Assembly: GCF_900113525.1 (NCBI RefSeq)
Contig: NZ_FOPP01000008.1
Coordinates: forward strand, 124,001 to 188,000
Origin: Pedobacter insulae
Lineage (GTDB): Bacteria; Bacteroidota; Bacteroidia; Sphingobacteriales; Sphingobacteriaceae
DNA: 64,000 bases
Reading direction: 5' to 3'
Shown: positions 17,635 through 26,725 of the stretch, piece after piece
Layout of the letters: each line of letters opens with the position of its first letter
How positions within the stretch are numbered: the stretch's first letter is position 1
The notes under the pieces: generated by a model
Database searches by the model: none
Seen by the model: the letters and a program-made list of their open reading frames with translations, nothing else
What the model was told of the DNA's origin: nothing
Translations under genes and position numbers: made by a program

Positions 17635-18816
17635 ATGAAGGAAAAAATCCAAAAATTGTCAGCTACAATCTACAACGATGTGGTAGGTTTTCGTCAGCAT
17701 ATTCATGCAAATCCAGAACTTTCTTTTAAGGAGTATGAAACTTCTTCATTCATAAAAGAGAAATTAACAGCTTGGGGCATTGAGTTTCAAGAAATGGCAG
17801 ATACAGGCGTTGTGGGTTTAATTAAAGGAGTATTGCCGTCTGACCAAGTCATCGCCCTGCGTGCGGATATGGATGCGCTACCTATAGTTGAGACCAATAA
17901 TAAGCCTTATAAATCGAAAAATGAAGGTGTGATGCATGCCTGTGGTCATGATGTGCACAGCTCTTCCCTATTAGGTACCGCTTATATTTTAAATGAACTG
18001 AAGACTGAGTTTGCCGGAACAATTAAATTGGTTTTCCAGCCAGCTGAAGAATTGTTGCCGGGTGGTGCGAGTATCATGATTAAAGAAGGAGTGCTAGAAA
18101 ATCCTAAGCCCCATGCTATGGTTGGCCAACATGTAATGCCGCTCATAGAGACTGGAAAAGTGGGTTTCCGTTCAGGTATTTACATGGCCTCTACAGATGA
18201 ACTTTACGTTACAGTACATGGTAAAGGTGGTCATGGCGCACAGCCACATCAAAACATAGATCCTGTAGTAATTACAGCTCATATCATTGTGGCACTGCAA
18301 CAGATAGTAAGTAGAAATGCAGATCCACGTTTACCTTCGGTGCTGTCATTTGGAAAAGTAAACGCAAATGGAGCCACCAACATTATTCCCAACGAGGTCA
18401 AATTGGAGGGTACATTTAGAACATTAAATGAAGAATGGCGTAATGAGGCTCATCGTTTGATGAAAAAAATGGCAGAAGGTATTGCAGAAAGCATGGGTGG
18501 TTCTTGTGATTTTAATATCATGAGGGGATATCCCTTTTTAATTAATGAGGAAAAACTCACAGCCAATGCGATCGAATATGCCCAAGACTATCTGGGTAAA
18601 GAAAATGTAATCGATCTGGATATTTGGATGGCTGCTGAAGATTTTGCTTATTATTCGCAGGTTACGGATTCATGTTTTTATAGATTGGGTACTGGGAATG
18701 CTGCCAAAGGAACGACTTATTCAGTCCATACACCTAATTTTGACATAGACGAAGATGCACTAAGAACGTCGACAGGATTAATGGCTTATATTGCATTGAA
18801 GCAACTAGGGAATTGA
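17635..18816 (+). CDS. M20 family amidohydrolase (N-acyl amino acid type), cytoplasmic
   Basis: The 393-residue enzyme has the M20/ArgE-DapE-type metal ligands: HACGHDVHSSSLLG, the catalytic-region PAEELLPGG, GHGAQPHQNIDPV of the dimerisation lid and WMAAEDFAYY near the C-terminus. It lacks a signal peptide, unlike the second M20 enzyme at 31723. Family members hydrolyse N-acyl or N-acetyl amino acids, hippurate-like amides or amino-acid conjugates. The exact substrate is not evident. It is followed by a repeat element before the next gene. Confidence 0.92.
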   Translation: MKEKIQKLSATIYNDVVGFRQHIHANPELSFKEYETSSFIKEKLTAWGIEFQEMADTGVVGLIKGVLPSDQVIALRADMDALPIVETNNKPYKSKNEGVMHACGHDVHSSSLLGTAYILNELKTEFAGTIKLVFQPAEELLPGGASIMIKEGVLENPKPHAMVGQHVMPLIETGKVGFRSGIYMASTDELYVTVHGKGGHGAQPHQNIDPVVITAHIIVALQQIVSRNADPRLPSVLSFGKVNANGATNIIPNEVKLEGTFRTLNEEWRNEAHRLMKKMAEGIAESMGGSCDFNIMRGYPFLINEEKLTANAIEYAQDYLGKENVIDLDIWMAAEDFAYYSQVTDSCFYRLGTGNAAKGTTYSVHTPNFDIDEDALRTSTGLMAYIALKQLGN

Positions 18817-18840
18817 TGAAAGCGGTTGCCTACGCAGCTC

Positions 18841-18920
18841 CGTCATTGCGAGATACGAAGCAATCTAGTGATCAGATTGCTTCGTACCTCGCATCGACGG
18901 GACATCACCTCGCAATGACG
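18841..18920. repeat. REP-like palindromic element, long copy
   Basis: The left arm CGTCATTGCGAG with ACGAAGCAATCT (18841-18866) is mirrored across a 7-nt loop by AGATTGCTTCGT (18874-18885) and an imperfect CTCGCATCGACG (18888-18899). A further exact copy of the outer arm, CTCGCAATGACG, follows at 18909-18920. It is a non-coding palindrome between two genes. A shortened relative lies at 54198-54224. Confidence 0.85.
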
Positions 18921-18943
18921 ACAAGGAAAATTAAACAGGGCAT

Positions 18944-18951
18944 TATTTTTG
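18944..18951 (+). promoter_or_regulatory. -7 promoter element (TATTTTTG)
   Basis: A perfect TAnnTTTG match lies 13 bases ahead of the ATG of the secreted protein at 18965. The -33 position holds no clear TTG. Confidence 0.45.
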
Positions 18952-18964
18952 TATAAGCTAGTCG

Positions 18965-19912
18965 ATGAAGAAAACTTTTTTATTGTTCATATTTTCAATC
19001 TTTTTCTTTAATGCCAAAGCGCAGGAAATCCCTCGTTTTAATCCAGATACAATTAAAACAATTCGGCTGGATTCGGCAGTGAACATAGTGGGAAAGAAGT
19101 TCGGGATAGAAACGTTTATCGACGCTATTATCAACGACACTAGTTTTTATCAGGCTTTTAGAAATATGAAGCGGTATAGCTTCATTGCAGAAAACAGAAT
19201 TTATACCTATGATAAGAGTAATAAGGTAGATGGAAAGATTTATCGTAAAATACGACACAATAACGACGGGCCATATAAGATGGAATATCTGGTGAAGGAA
19301 GACAACGGTAGGATATATAAAAAGAATGGAAAGTATCAATTGTATACCGTTGAAATGTTCGATTATATTTTTATGAATGCCTACAACACCGACTTCGTTT
19401 CGAACGCACCTATGAATAGTGGTAAAGGGGGTGGGTCTAATGAAAGTTATAAGGACAAACTGAAGACGTTAATTTTCAATCCTGGAAGACCCATTAAAGG
19501 CCTGCCCTTTATCGGCAACAAAACCCAGATTTTTACCGCCAATATGCGCCAGTATTATGATTACTCTTTTTATAGCGCCACTTACTTAGATTCAATTCCT
19601 GTTTATCGTTTCAAGGTTGCGGTTAAGCCGGGATTGAGCAGTTGGACAAAAGATGGTTTGATGATCAAAGAATTGGTAACGATATTCGATAAGCGCAATT
19701 TCGAAATCTTAGGACGATATGTGGATATGAAATATAGCAATATGCTATTCGATTTTGATGTGCAAATGAATATAGAGATGAGCTATTTTGGCGAAGACAA
19801 ATTGCCAACCAAAATTACCTATCAAGGTAATTGGGATTATCCGTTTAAAAAGGAAGAACGGGCAAGTTTTTTAATCGTTCATAAAGATTATAAGCTCGGA
19901 AAAGGCAAGTAG
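18965..19912 (+). CDS. Secreted hypothetical protein
   Basis: The 315-residue protein starts with a Sec signal peptide (cleavage near FFFNAKAQ). The mature part is rich in Tyr, Lys and Asp and seems to form an extended beta structure. It resembles Bacteroidota periplasmic proteins with an outer-membrane lipoprotein-carrier-like fold, but I cannot assign a family with confidence. Its own -7 element lies just upstream. The serine hydrolase gene follows after 44 bp. Confidence 0.7.
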   Translation: MKKTFLLFIFSIFFFNAKAQEIPRFNPDTIKTIRLDSAVNIVGKKFGIETFIDAIINDTSFYQAFRNMKRYSFIAENRIYTYDKSNKVDGKIYRKIRHNNDGPYKMEYLVKEDNGRIYKKNGKYQLYTVEMFDYIFMNAYNTDFVSNAPMNSGKGGGSNESYKDKLKTLIFNPGRPIKGLPFIGNKTQIFTANMRQYYDYSFYSATYLDSIPVYRFKVAVKPGLSSWTKDGLMIKELVTIFDKRNFEILGRYVDMKYSNMLFDFDVQMNIEMSYFGEDKLPTKITYQGNWDYPFKKEERASFLIVHKDYKLGKGK

Positions 19913-19956
19913 TTTGTGATTTTTAGTATCTTAGAAATCAATTTAAAACTTACACA

Positions 19957-21516
19957 ATGAGGTCATTTTTGAAACTTCCTATTTTGACTTTTCTACTCCT
20001 TTCGGGAGTAAATCTAAACGCTCAAATCTTAACTTCTAAACAAATTGATAGTGTTGCCGAGCAAACCTTGTGTACTTTTAATGTGCCCGGCATTGCCGTC
20101 GCCGTAATTAAAGATGGCAAAGTGATCCACACAAAGGGGTATGGAGTTCGGTCTATTAAAACCAATCAGAAGGTAGATGAACATACTTTATTCGGCGTGG
20201 CTTCAAATACCAAGGCCATTACGGCTGCCGCCCTGGGGATGTTGGTTGATGTGAAAAAGATCACCTGGGATACTAAAGTAATTGATGTCATTCCTGAGTT
20301 TAAATTGTACGATGCTTTTGTAACAAGTGAATTTACAATAAGGGATTTGTTAACCCATAGAAGTGGCTTAGGTTTGGGAGCAGGCGATTTAATGATATGG
20401 CCCGACTCGTCCACCGTCAATAAAACACAACTTATTCACAATTTAAGGTATTTAAAGCCCGTGTCTTCATTCCGTACAAAATACGATTATGATAATTTAA
20501 TGTACATCGTGGCAGGAGAGGTTGTCGCAAGAGTTTCAGGATTAACCTATGAAGATTTTATCGAAAGAAAAATCATTAAACCATTGGGGATGAACAAAAC
20601 AGCAGCTTCCTGGTATCGTTTAAAAGATAAGTCAAACGTGATTGATGGTCATGCTCCTTATCAGGGTAAATTGCTTCCGGTAGGCTTGAGCTTTGGTGAA
20701 ATTGCAAATGCTGCAGGTGGGATATACTCAAGTGTAACCGATATGAGCAAATGGGTGATGGCCATGTTAAACGGCGGAAAGTATGGAGATAATTTAACAC
20801 AGCAATTGTTCAGTCCTGCGGTACATCAAGAAATGTGGACCCCACAAACAATTATAAGTGGTGGTAATCCCGCCAGTTTTAGTAGTTACGGCTTAGGTTG
20901 GTTTTTAAGTAATGTAAATGGCCATTTTCAGGCAACGCACACCGGCGGCCTATCTGGAATTGTAACGCAGGTAACCCTTATACCTGATATTAAGTTAGGG
21001 ATTATCGTTTTAACTAATCAGCAATCAGGCGCAGCATTTAATTCCATTACCAATTCAATTAAAGACGGGTATTTGGGTATTAAAGGTCAAAATAGGATTA
21101 AAACATATAACGACAATAGGCTAAGAAGAGAAAAGGAAGCAGATGATATTGTTGCTAAAGTTTGGGCTGATATTGATGCAGCGCAAAAATCCTCAACGAC
21201 AAAACAAGAGCTTAAAAATTATTTCGGTACCTATAAAGATCCATGGTTTGGAGACGTTGTTATTAGTGAGGTAAATGGAAAAATGCATTTCCAAGCTAAA
21301 AACTCTCCAAAACTTAGAGGTGATATGACTTTTTATAAGGGTAATACTTTTATCGTAAAATGGTACGACCGCAGTTTGGATGCCGATGCCTTTGTGAATT
21401 TTACCTTAAATACAGAGGCAAAAGCAGATGGATTTAAAATGTCGGCAATTTCGCCTTTGACCGATTTTAGTTTTGACTTTCAAGATCTAGACTTTAAATT
21501 AAATGATAAGAAATAA
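19957..21516 (+). CDS. Secreted serine hydrolase (beta-lactamase class C / penicillin-binding fold)
   Basis: The 519-residue protein has a signal peptide ending near NLNAQ. The serine beta-lactamase-related motifs are visible: the nucleophile box SNTK (in GVASNTKAIT), the Tyr motif YDYDNLMY, and HTGG in place of KTG. The C-terminal 110 residues form a DUF3471-like beta domain (LKNYFGTYKDPWFGDVVIS). Such proteins are mostly esterases or D-amino-acid peptidases. True beta-lactamase activity should not be assumed. Its end overlaps the long frame of the next gene. Confidence 0.9.
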   Translation: MRSFLKLPILTFLLLSGVNLNAQILTSKQIDSVAEQTLCTFNVPGIAVAVIKDGKVIHTKGYGVRSIKTNQKVDEHTLFGVASNTKAITAAALGMLVDVKKITWDTKVIDVIPEFKLYDAFVTSEFTIRDLLTHRSGLGLGAGDLMIWPDSSTVNKTQLIHNLRYLKPVSSFRTKYDYDNLMYIVAGEVVARVSGLTYEDFIERKIIKPLGMNKTAASWYRLKDKSNVIDGHAPYQGKLLPVGLSFGEIANAAGGIYSSVTDMSKWVMAMLNGGKYGDNLTQQLFSPAVHQEMWTPQTIISGGNPASFSSYGLGWFLSNVNGHFQATHTGGLSGIVTQVTLIPDIKLGIIVLTNQQSGAAFNSITNSIKDGYLGIKGQNRIKTYNDNRLRREKEADDIVAKVWADIDAAQKSSTTKQELKNYFGTYKDPWFGDVVISEVNGKMHFQAKNSPKLRGDMTFYKGNTFIVKWYDRSLDADAFVNFTLNTEAKADGFKMSAISPLTDFSFDFQDLDFKLNDKK

Positions 21517-21523
21517 CGAGAAC

Positions 21524-22204
21524 ATGAGCCAGATAAAAATTTATAAATCTAAAAAGTGGAGCAGCTTCTTTGTGGCAATTGCTGTATTAATTTCATGTAT
21601 AGCTATGCAAAGACAAGCGAAAAGAGTGATCTTCTTTGGTGATTCGATTACACAGGCAGGAGTTAAAGGCAACGGTTATATCAATCAATTGAAAAAAGCA
21701 GTCGACTCTACGAAGTTTCAATTAATTGGAGCAGGCATTGGCGGCAATAAAGTCTACGATCTTTACTTACGCCTGGAGGAAGATGTGTTAAATAAAAAAC
21801 CTGACCTAGTCTTTATTTATGTAGGCATTAACGATGTATGGCATAAGTTGGGAGCCAGAACCGGTACCGATTATGATAAATATCTGAAATTTTATCAGGC
21901 ATTGATCAATAAAATACAGGCCAAAGGCAGTAAGGTCGTATTATGTACACCAACGGTAATTGGCGAGAAAAAAGAGGGGACCAATGAGGTAGATGCTGAT
22001 CTGAACAAATATGCTGCTGGAGTGAGAGATCTGGCCGCTAAAAACAATCTTCCACTGTGTGATTTAAGAAAAGCATTTATGGATTATGAAGCGGCAAATA
22101 ATACAGAGGATCAGGAAAAAGGCGTGCTAACTACTGATAAAGTACATTTGAATGATGTAGGCAATAAGTTGGTTGCCGATACAATGCTACCGTTTATCAA
22201 GTAA
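21524..22204 (+). CDS. SGNH/GDSL hydrolase
   Basis: The 226-residue protein has an N-terminal signal or anchor helix (residues 12-30) and the SGNH blocks: GDSITQAG (nucleophile Ser), GIGGN, VGINDVW (Asn of block III) and DKVHLNDVG (Asp-His dyad). It belongs to the GDSL lipase/esterase family, whose periplasmic members often deacetylate sugars or act on lysophospholipids. ATG at 21524 is chosen because the earlier ATG at 21503 overlaps the serine hydrolase; both are possible. The two genes are probably co-transcribed. Confidence 0.9.
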   Translation: MSQIKIYKSKKWSSFFVAIAVLISCIAMQRQAKRVIFFGDSITQAGVKGNGYINQLKKAVDSTKFQLIGAGIGGNKVYDLYLRLEEDVLNKKPDLVFIYVGINDVWHKLGARTGTDYDKYLKFYQALINKIQAKGSKVVLCTPTVIGEKKEGTNEVDADLNKYAAGVRDLAAKNNLPLCDLRKAFMDYEAANNTEDQEKGVLTTDKVHLNDVGNKLVADTMLPFIK

Positions 22205-22225
22205 GTGAATGCCTAAAACCCACCC

Positions 22226-24166
22226 ATGATTAACCGCGAAACTATAGACAAAATAATGGAAACTGCCCGGATAGAAGAGGTAGTAGGCGATTTTGTGCAC
22301 TTAAAAAAGCGTGGTACAAGTTTAATTGGGAACTGTCCATTTCATGGAGAGAAGACACCTTCCTTTCACGTTTCGGTAAGTAAAGGAATTTATAAATGTT
22401 TTGGCTGCGGAAAGGGAGGGGATTCGGTACGCTTTGTAATGGAACACGAGAAATATTCCTATCCTGAAGCCCTGAAGTTCCTTGCTCAGAAATATAATAT
22501 TGAAGTTGAAGAGACGGTTGAAACGGTACAAGATGTCGAAGCTCAAAATGCAAGAGAAAGCCTTTACATTGTATCTCAGTTTGCAGGCAATTTTTTCGAA
22601 GATCAGCTTTGGAATACCCCAGAAGGGAAAGCAATTGGCTTGAGCTATTTCAAAGAGCGTGGATTTAGAGAAGACATTATCAAGAAATTTAATTTAGGCT
22701 ATTCGCCTGATTTTTGGGATGCACTAACGCAGGATGCAGTTAAGAATAAACATGCTGAAGAGTACCTTGAGAAAACAGGCTTAGCCATTAGAAATGATAA
22801 AGGTAAGCTCTATGATCGTTTTCGTGGGCGGGTGATGTTCCCGATCCATAACTTTACTGGACGTATTATTGGCTTTGGCGGTAGAACTTTAAAAACGGAT
22901 AAAAATGTTCCGAAATATGTGAATTCGCCTGAAAGTGATATTTACCATAAATCGAATGTTTTATATGGCTTATTTCATGCTAAAAAGGCTATCAGAGATA
23001 CCGACAACTGTTACCTGGTTGAAGGTTACGCTGATGTCCTAGCGGTTCATCAGGCGCATATTGAGAATGTAGTTGCTTCTTCGGGAACTTCATTAACCAT
23101 CGAACAAATAAGATTAATTGGTCGTTTTACCCAAAATGTAACCATTTTATACGATGGGGATGCGGCCGGTATAAAAGCCTCTTTGCGCGGCTTGGATATG
23201 ATTTTAGAAGAAGGACTTAATGTTAAGGTAGTGTCTTTTCCTACCGGGGATGACCCTGACTCGTACATGCATAAAGTTGGGGCTGGCGCATTTAAAAGCT
23301 ATATAGAAGATAATAGGCAAGATTTTATCCTATATAAAGCCAATATATTATTAGCGGAGGCTGGCAAGGATCCGATTAAACGCGCGGGTATCATTAGGGA
23401 TATTGTGGAGAGCATCGCTAAAATCCCCGACAATATTAAAGCCTCTGTTTTTATCAGAGAATGTAGCCGTTTGTTAGAAGTTGAGGAAAGAATCCTGCTT
23501 TCGGAGTTAAATACCATGCGCGCGGCTAAGCTGAAAAAAAGCTCGACCAGTTCTGCCCGTCAACCTCAGCATCCAGATTTGCCTCCCGATAATCTCTTTG
23601 CCGATGATGAGGCAGTGGTTACTATGGAGACTATGCCCGATGATGAATTGCAGGAGCAGGAAATTGTACGGTTGTTATTAGCATTTGGGCATGAGTTGGT
23701 AAGCTGGGATAAAATTGATAATATGTATATTGGTTCGTTTATCATGCAAAACCTCACCGACGTAACATTTGAAAATACACTTTGCAAGAAGATAATTGAT
23801 CATTATCGGATCGAGATTGAGAACGGACAATTGCCCACGGCTAACCATTTTATTAAAAGTGAAGATCGGGCTATTGCCGATTTAGCCATTACACTTTCTA
23901 CCTCTCCTTATACTTTAAGTGAAAACTGGTACAATAAGCATAATATCTATGTGCGTGATGAAACTGTTAACTTAAAAGCGACTATCCTTGGAGGCCTCTA
24001 TCATTTAAAAAAGCGTAAAGTAGATCGAATTTTGCTAGATTTATTGAAAGAGATTAAATCAGAGAATGATGCAACAAATCAAGAGATCTTGATGCAGCGG
24101 TATGCCTTTATAAAGAATGTAGAAAAGGAGATTTCCAAGTTTTTAGGTTCTGTGATTGTAAAATAA
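22226..24166 (+). CDS. dnaG: DNA primase DnaG
   Basis: The 646-residue protein makes the RNA primers of replication. The zinc-binding domain is at residues 37-61 (C37, H40, C58, C61: NCPFHGEKTP, YKCFGCGKGG), the catalytic TOPRIM core near 250-345 has YLVEGYADV and YDGDAAG, and the C-terminal part (about 450-646) fits the helicase-binding domain. It sits before yraN. Confidence 0.98.
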   Translation: MINRETIDKIMETARIEEVVGDFVHLKKRGTSLIGNCPFHGEKTPSFHVSVSKGIYKCFGCGKGGDSVRFVMEHEKYSYPEALKFLAQKYNIEVEETVETVQDVEAQNARESLYIVSQFAGNFFEDQLWNTPEGKAIGLSYFKERGFREDIIKKFNLGYSPDFWDALTQDAVKNKHAEEYLEKTGLAIRNDKGKLYDRFRGRVMFPIHNFTGRIIGFGGRTLKTDKNVPKYVNSPESDIYHKSNVLYGLFHAKKAIRDTDNCYLVEGYADVLAVHQAHIENVVASSGTSLTIEQIRLIGRFTQNVTILYDGDAAGIKASLRGLDMILEEGLNVKVVSFPTGDDPDSYMHKVGAGAFKSYIEDNRQDFILYKANILLAEAGKDPIKRAGIIRDIVESIAKIPDNIKASVFIRECSRLLEVEERILLSELNTMRAAKLKKSSTSSARQPQHPDLPPDNLFADDEAVVTMETMPDDELQEQEIVRLLLAFGHELVSWDKIDNMYIGSFIMQNLTDVTFENTLCKKIIDHYRIEIENGQLPTANHFIKSEDRAIADLAITLSTSPYTLSENWYNKHNIYVRDETVNLKATILGGLYHLKKRKVDRILLDLLKEIKSENDATNQEILMQRYAFIKNVEKEISKFLGSVIVK

Positions 24167-24194
24167 ATTGAACAGGTTCAGAAATTAATTAAGT

Positions 24195-24557
24195 ATGGCG
24201 CAGCACAACGATTTGGGGAAGTACGGGGAAAAATTGGCAGCAACATTCTTAATGCAAAAAGGGTTTGAGATTTTAGATGAAAACTGGGTATTTGGGCGGG
24301 CTGAGATAGATTTAATTGTCTATGTAAATCGTATCATTGTATTTGTTGAAGTAAAAACCCGGAGTTCGACTGGCTTTGGCTTGCCAGAAGACTTTGTGAA
24401 TTATAGTAAGCAGCAACACATGGCAGATGCTGCCGATGCGTATATCGAAATTATGAATCATGAAGGCGAAGTCCGGTTCGATATTATATCCATACTTTTT
24501 AAAAGAAATAATAGTTATACCATAAATCATATTGAAGATGCATTTTGGCCAACCTAA
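24195..24557 (+). CDS. yraN: YraN family endonuclease-like protein (UPF0102)
   Basis: The 120-residue protein has the YraN layout: LGKYGEKLAATFL, then ENWVFGRAEIDLI and FVEVKTRSSTGFG, the last two giving the D...ExK residues of the PD-(D/E)XK nuclease fold. Its cellular role is poorly known. It starts 29 bp after dnaG and its 3' end overlaps the next gene by 20 bp. Confidence 0.93.
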   Translation: MAQHNDLGKYGEKLAATFLMQKGFEILDENWVFGRAEIDLIVYVNRIIVFVEVKTRSSTGFGLPEDFVNYSKQQHMADAADAYIEIMNHEGEVRFDIISILFKRNNSYTINHIEDAFWPT

Positions 24558-25605
24558 AAAAATTAACCTTATCGCAATTGGCTTGTTTATATTGCTGGTA
24601 CAAGCCTGTAAAAATAACGTACCAGTTAACATCAGTTTTAAATCGCCAGATCAAGGGCAAAACATCAAAATCGGAGACGAAATTAAAATCCAAATGGATA
24701 TTCCGAAAGAAGTATCCTTAAAGTCGATCCAATATTTGATAGATGGTAAGCCGGTAGCAGGCAATCAAAACCAGAAACCATTTAAACTGCCTACCAACAA
24801 CCTGAAGCTGGGTTATCGAATGATTACGGCAATTGTAGCCTATGATGATCAAATAGACACATCGAACATCAATGTTGTTGTAAAGTCTGACACCAAGCCA
24901 AAGAAAGTTGCCTATAAAGTTGTTAAAACCTTCCCGCATGATACGAGTGCCTATACGCAAGGTTTAAGCTATGTAGGGGGGAAACTGTTGGAGAGCACAG
25001 GTAGAGAGGGCAAGTCAAAGCTGAAGTGGGTAGACCTTAATTCGGGAAAGACTTTACAGCAAACGAAGCTGGGAGATCAATATTTTGGAGAAGGGAGTTT
25101 GATGCTAGGCGACAAAATTATCATGCTTACCTGGCGAGAAAATACAGGGTTTATATTTGATGCTAGGACATTTAAGCAAATAGGCACCTTTCCATATGAG
25201 GCAAGTAGAGAGGGTTGGGGCCTCACCTTTGATGGACAACATATATTGAGAACGGATGGAACCAATCGGATTTGGATGATGAACAAAGAAACCTATAAGG
25301 AAGAAGGATTTATAGAAGTTTATGATGATGCTGGACCAGTAAATAGCCTGAACGAAATGGAATATATCAACGGGAAAATATATGCTAATGTTTACCTAAC
25401 GAGTAAAATTGTTATTATCGATCCCTCATCCGGAAAAGTTGAGGCAAGTATTGACTTAGCTAAACTGGTTCCACAGCATTTTTTCAAAGCCGAGGAAGAA
25501 GAAAATAACGTTCTAAACGGCATTGCATGGGATGCCGCTGGTAAGCGGCTTTTTGTAACCGGAAAGAAATGGCCGAAGCTGTATCAAATTGAACTTGCGC
25601 AGTAG
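24538..25605 (+). CDS. Glutaminyl-peptide cyclotransferase, lipoprotein
   Basis: The 355-residue protein has a lipoprotein signal with the lipobox LLVQAC near residue 24. A short Ig-like N-terminal segment (about 30-120: ISFKSPDQGQNIKIGDEI) precedes the plant/bacterial-type glutamine cyclotransferase beta-propeller (PHDTSAYTQGLSYVGGKLLE, STGREGKSKL). The enzyme converts N-terminal Gln to pyroglutamate. ATG at 24538 starts inside the last codons of yraN, so the two genes are probably coupled. It converges on the DUF4251 gene with 5 bp between stops. Confidence 0.9.
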   Translation: MHFGQPKKINLIAIGLFILLVQACKNNVPVNISFKSPDQGQNIKIGDEIKIQMDIPKEVSLKSIQYLIDGKPVAGNQNQKPFKLPTNNLKLGYRMITAIVAYDDQIDTSNINVVVKSDTKPKKVAYKVVKTFPHDTSAYTQGLSYVGGKLLESTGREGKSKLKWVDLNSGKTLQQTKLGDQYFGEGSLMLGDKIIMLTWRENTGFIFDARTFKQIGTFPYEASREGWGLTFDGQHILRTDGTNRIWMMNKETYKEEGFIEVYDDAGPVNSLNEMEYINGKIYANVYLTSKIVIIDPSSGKVEASIDLAKLVPQHFFKAEEEENNVLNGIAWDAAGKRLFVTGKKWPKLYQIELAQ

Positions 25606-25610
25606 CCAGG

Positions 25611-26132
25611 TTATTTTTTCGGCTCCGCTAAATAACCATTATAGTTAATACTTTGCTTATTATTGCTGCTTACTACCAGCGATGCATAACCATTCTGGGA
25701 AACAGAAAAGTTCATCCGTATATTTTCTTTCGTGTCTTTCGGATTAATGGTGATTTGCCAACCTCCTTTTTTTCGAGTAACGTTTTGATAGGAGAATTTA
25801 GTAGAGGTAAATTTGAATCCGCTTTCATTTCTATCCATTGGCGCGCTAAAAGCCCTTCCATAATAAGGTAAGTATGCTACCAAGCTATCTGGCGTAATAC
25901 GTACATCGTAATTACCGCCGGTTAAACTGATCGTTCCACCACCATTGCCCCCCGGCATTCTGCTCAAAATATTGTTAATTTCAGCGCTGTTCATCGGAAT
26001 TGCCGATGAAGCAATAAAAACAAAATCCTTTGCTTCGATAATTCTTTTAGTGGTCTCTTTATCTGTTTGAGCATTAACACCTATCGAGATGAATGCCAAT
26101 AAAATGCTTATAATTATTTTTATCCTATTCAT
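25611..26132 (-). CDS. Secreted DUF4251-domain protein
   Basis: The 173-residue protein has a signal peptide ending near GVNAQ. The DUF4251 pattern is visible: EAKDFVFIASSAIPM, NYDVRITPDSLVAYLPYYGR, KGGWQITINPKD and the C-terminal NGYASLVVSSNNKQSINYNG. The family is common in Bacteroidota and has no proven function. It is a single gene, 114 bp downstream of the Rieske gene. Confidence 0.88.
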   Translation of the reverse strand: MNRIKIIISILLAFISIGVNAQTDKETTKRIIEAKDFVFIASSAIPMNSAEINNILSRMPGGNGGGTISLTGGNYDVRITPDSLVAYLPYYGRAFSAPMDRNESGFKFTSTKFSYQNVTRKKGGWQITINPKDTKENIRMNFSVSQNGYASLVVSSNNKQSINYNGYLAEPKK

Positions 26133-26200
26133 GGTCTAATGATTAAGTAACTAAATACTAGACAATAAAAATAGCAAATAGTTTAACTTTTTAGCTTAAA

Positions 26201-26236
26201 GAGCAAAGATGAATGACTAATCTTTCACCTTTGCTC
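26201..26236 (-). terminator. Possible terminator of the Rieske operon
   Basis: An 8-bp inverted repeat, GAGCAAAG/CTTTGCTC, with a 20-base loop lies 11 bp beyond the Rieske stop and is followed on the minus strand by a short T-rich run. The loop is large and the T-tract weak. Confidence 0.35.
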
Positions 26237-26246
26237 CCGGTTTATT

Positions 26247-26714
26247 TTAACTCAAGGTTGCTGTCAAAGTAGTGCCCGATACGGCTAAGCTATAAACTTT
26301 CAATGCAGCAGTTGAACCACCATCATTTGGTTGCTTAAGAATTGCACCACCAGCGGTGTATTGAGAGCTATGTAAAGCACATTGTATAAGGTTGCTGGCG
26401 GCAATCCAATTTAATGCCCCGCCTTGATGCGGACAAGTTGCCTGGGTTGCCGTAAAAGAGGAGGCTGCATTTCCTGTTGCCAAGCGGACAAACAGTACGC
26501 CACTTACTGTTGCGAATGATCCTACAGATAGCAGCTGGGATGCTAAATCTATGTTTACTTTTGTATTGGTATTTCCGCCGCCACCGCCACCACCTCCACC
26601 ACCGCCCGGTGCAGGATCATCAGATTTGCTTCCCCCGCAACCAGACATACAGCTGCCTGTGCATACCAGCGCTATCCCTAGCCCTAGTGACTTAATAAAT
26701 TCGTTACGTTCCAT
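26247..26714 (-). CDS. Rieske [2Fe-2S] protein, membrane-anchored
   Basis: The 155-residue protein carries the Rieske cluster motifs CPHQGG and CALHSSQY (CxH and CxxH ligands) at about residues 95-118. The N-terminus has a hydrophobic signal with a lipobox-like MSGC at 23-26, then a long glycine-only linker (about residues 36-48). It probably sits at a membrane face and passes electrons. Last gene of the operon of ECF sigma, barrel protein, YceI and DUF5777, so a shared redox role is likely. The electron donor and acceptor are unknown. It has no arginine pair for Tat export. Confidence 0.9.
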   Translation of the reverse strand: MERNEFIKSLGLGIALVCTGSCMSGCGGSKSDDPAPGGGGGGGGGGGNTNTKVNIDLASQLLSVGSFATVSGVLFVRLATGNAASSFTATQATCPHQGGALNWIAASNLIQCALHSSQYTAGGAILKQPNDGGSTAALKVYSLAVSGTTLTATLS

Positions 26715-26725
26715 AATTTAGTTTT

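Noticed and set aside
18841..18920. Rho-independent terminator of the M20 gene
   Set aside because: The palindrome is long and nested, lacks a T-run and has a related copy elsewhere, so a dispersed repeat fits better.
19957..21516. Beta-lactamase resistance gene
   Set aside because: The motifs are those of the broad class C-like serine hydrolase family, with HTGG instead of KTG and an added C-terminal domain; resistance cannot be claimed.
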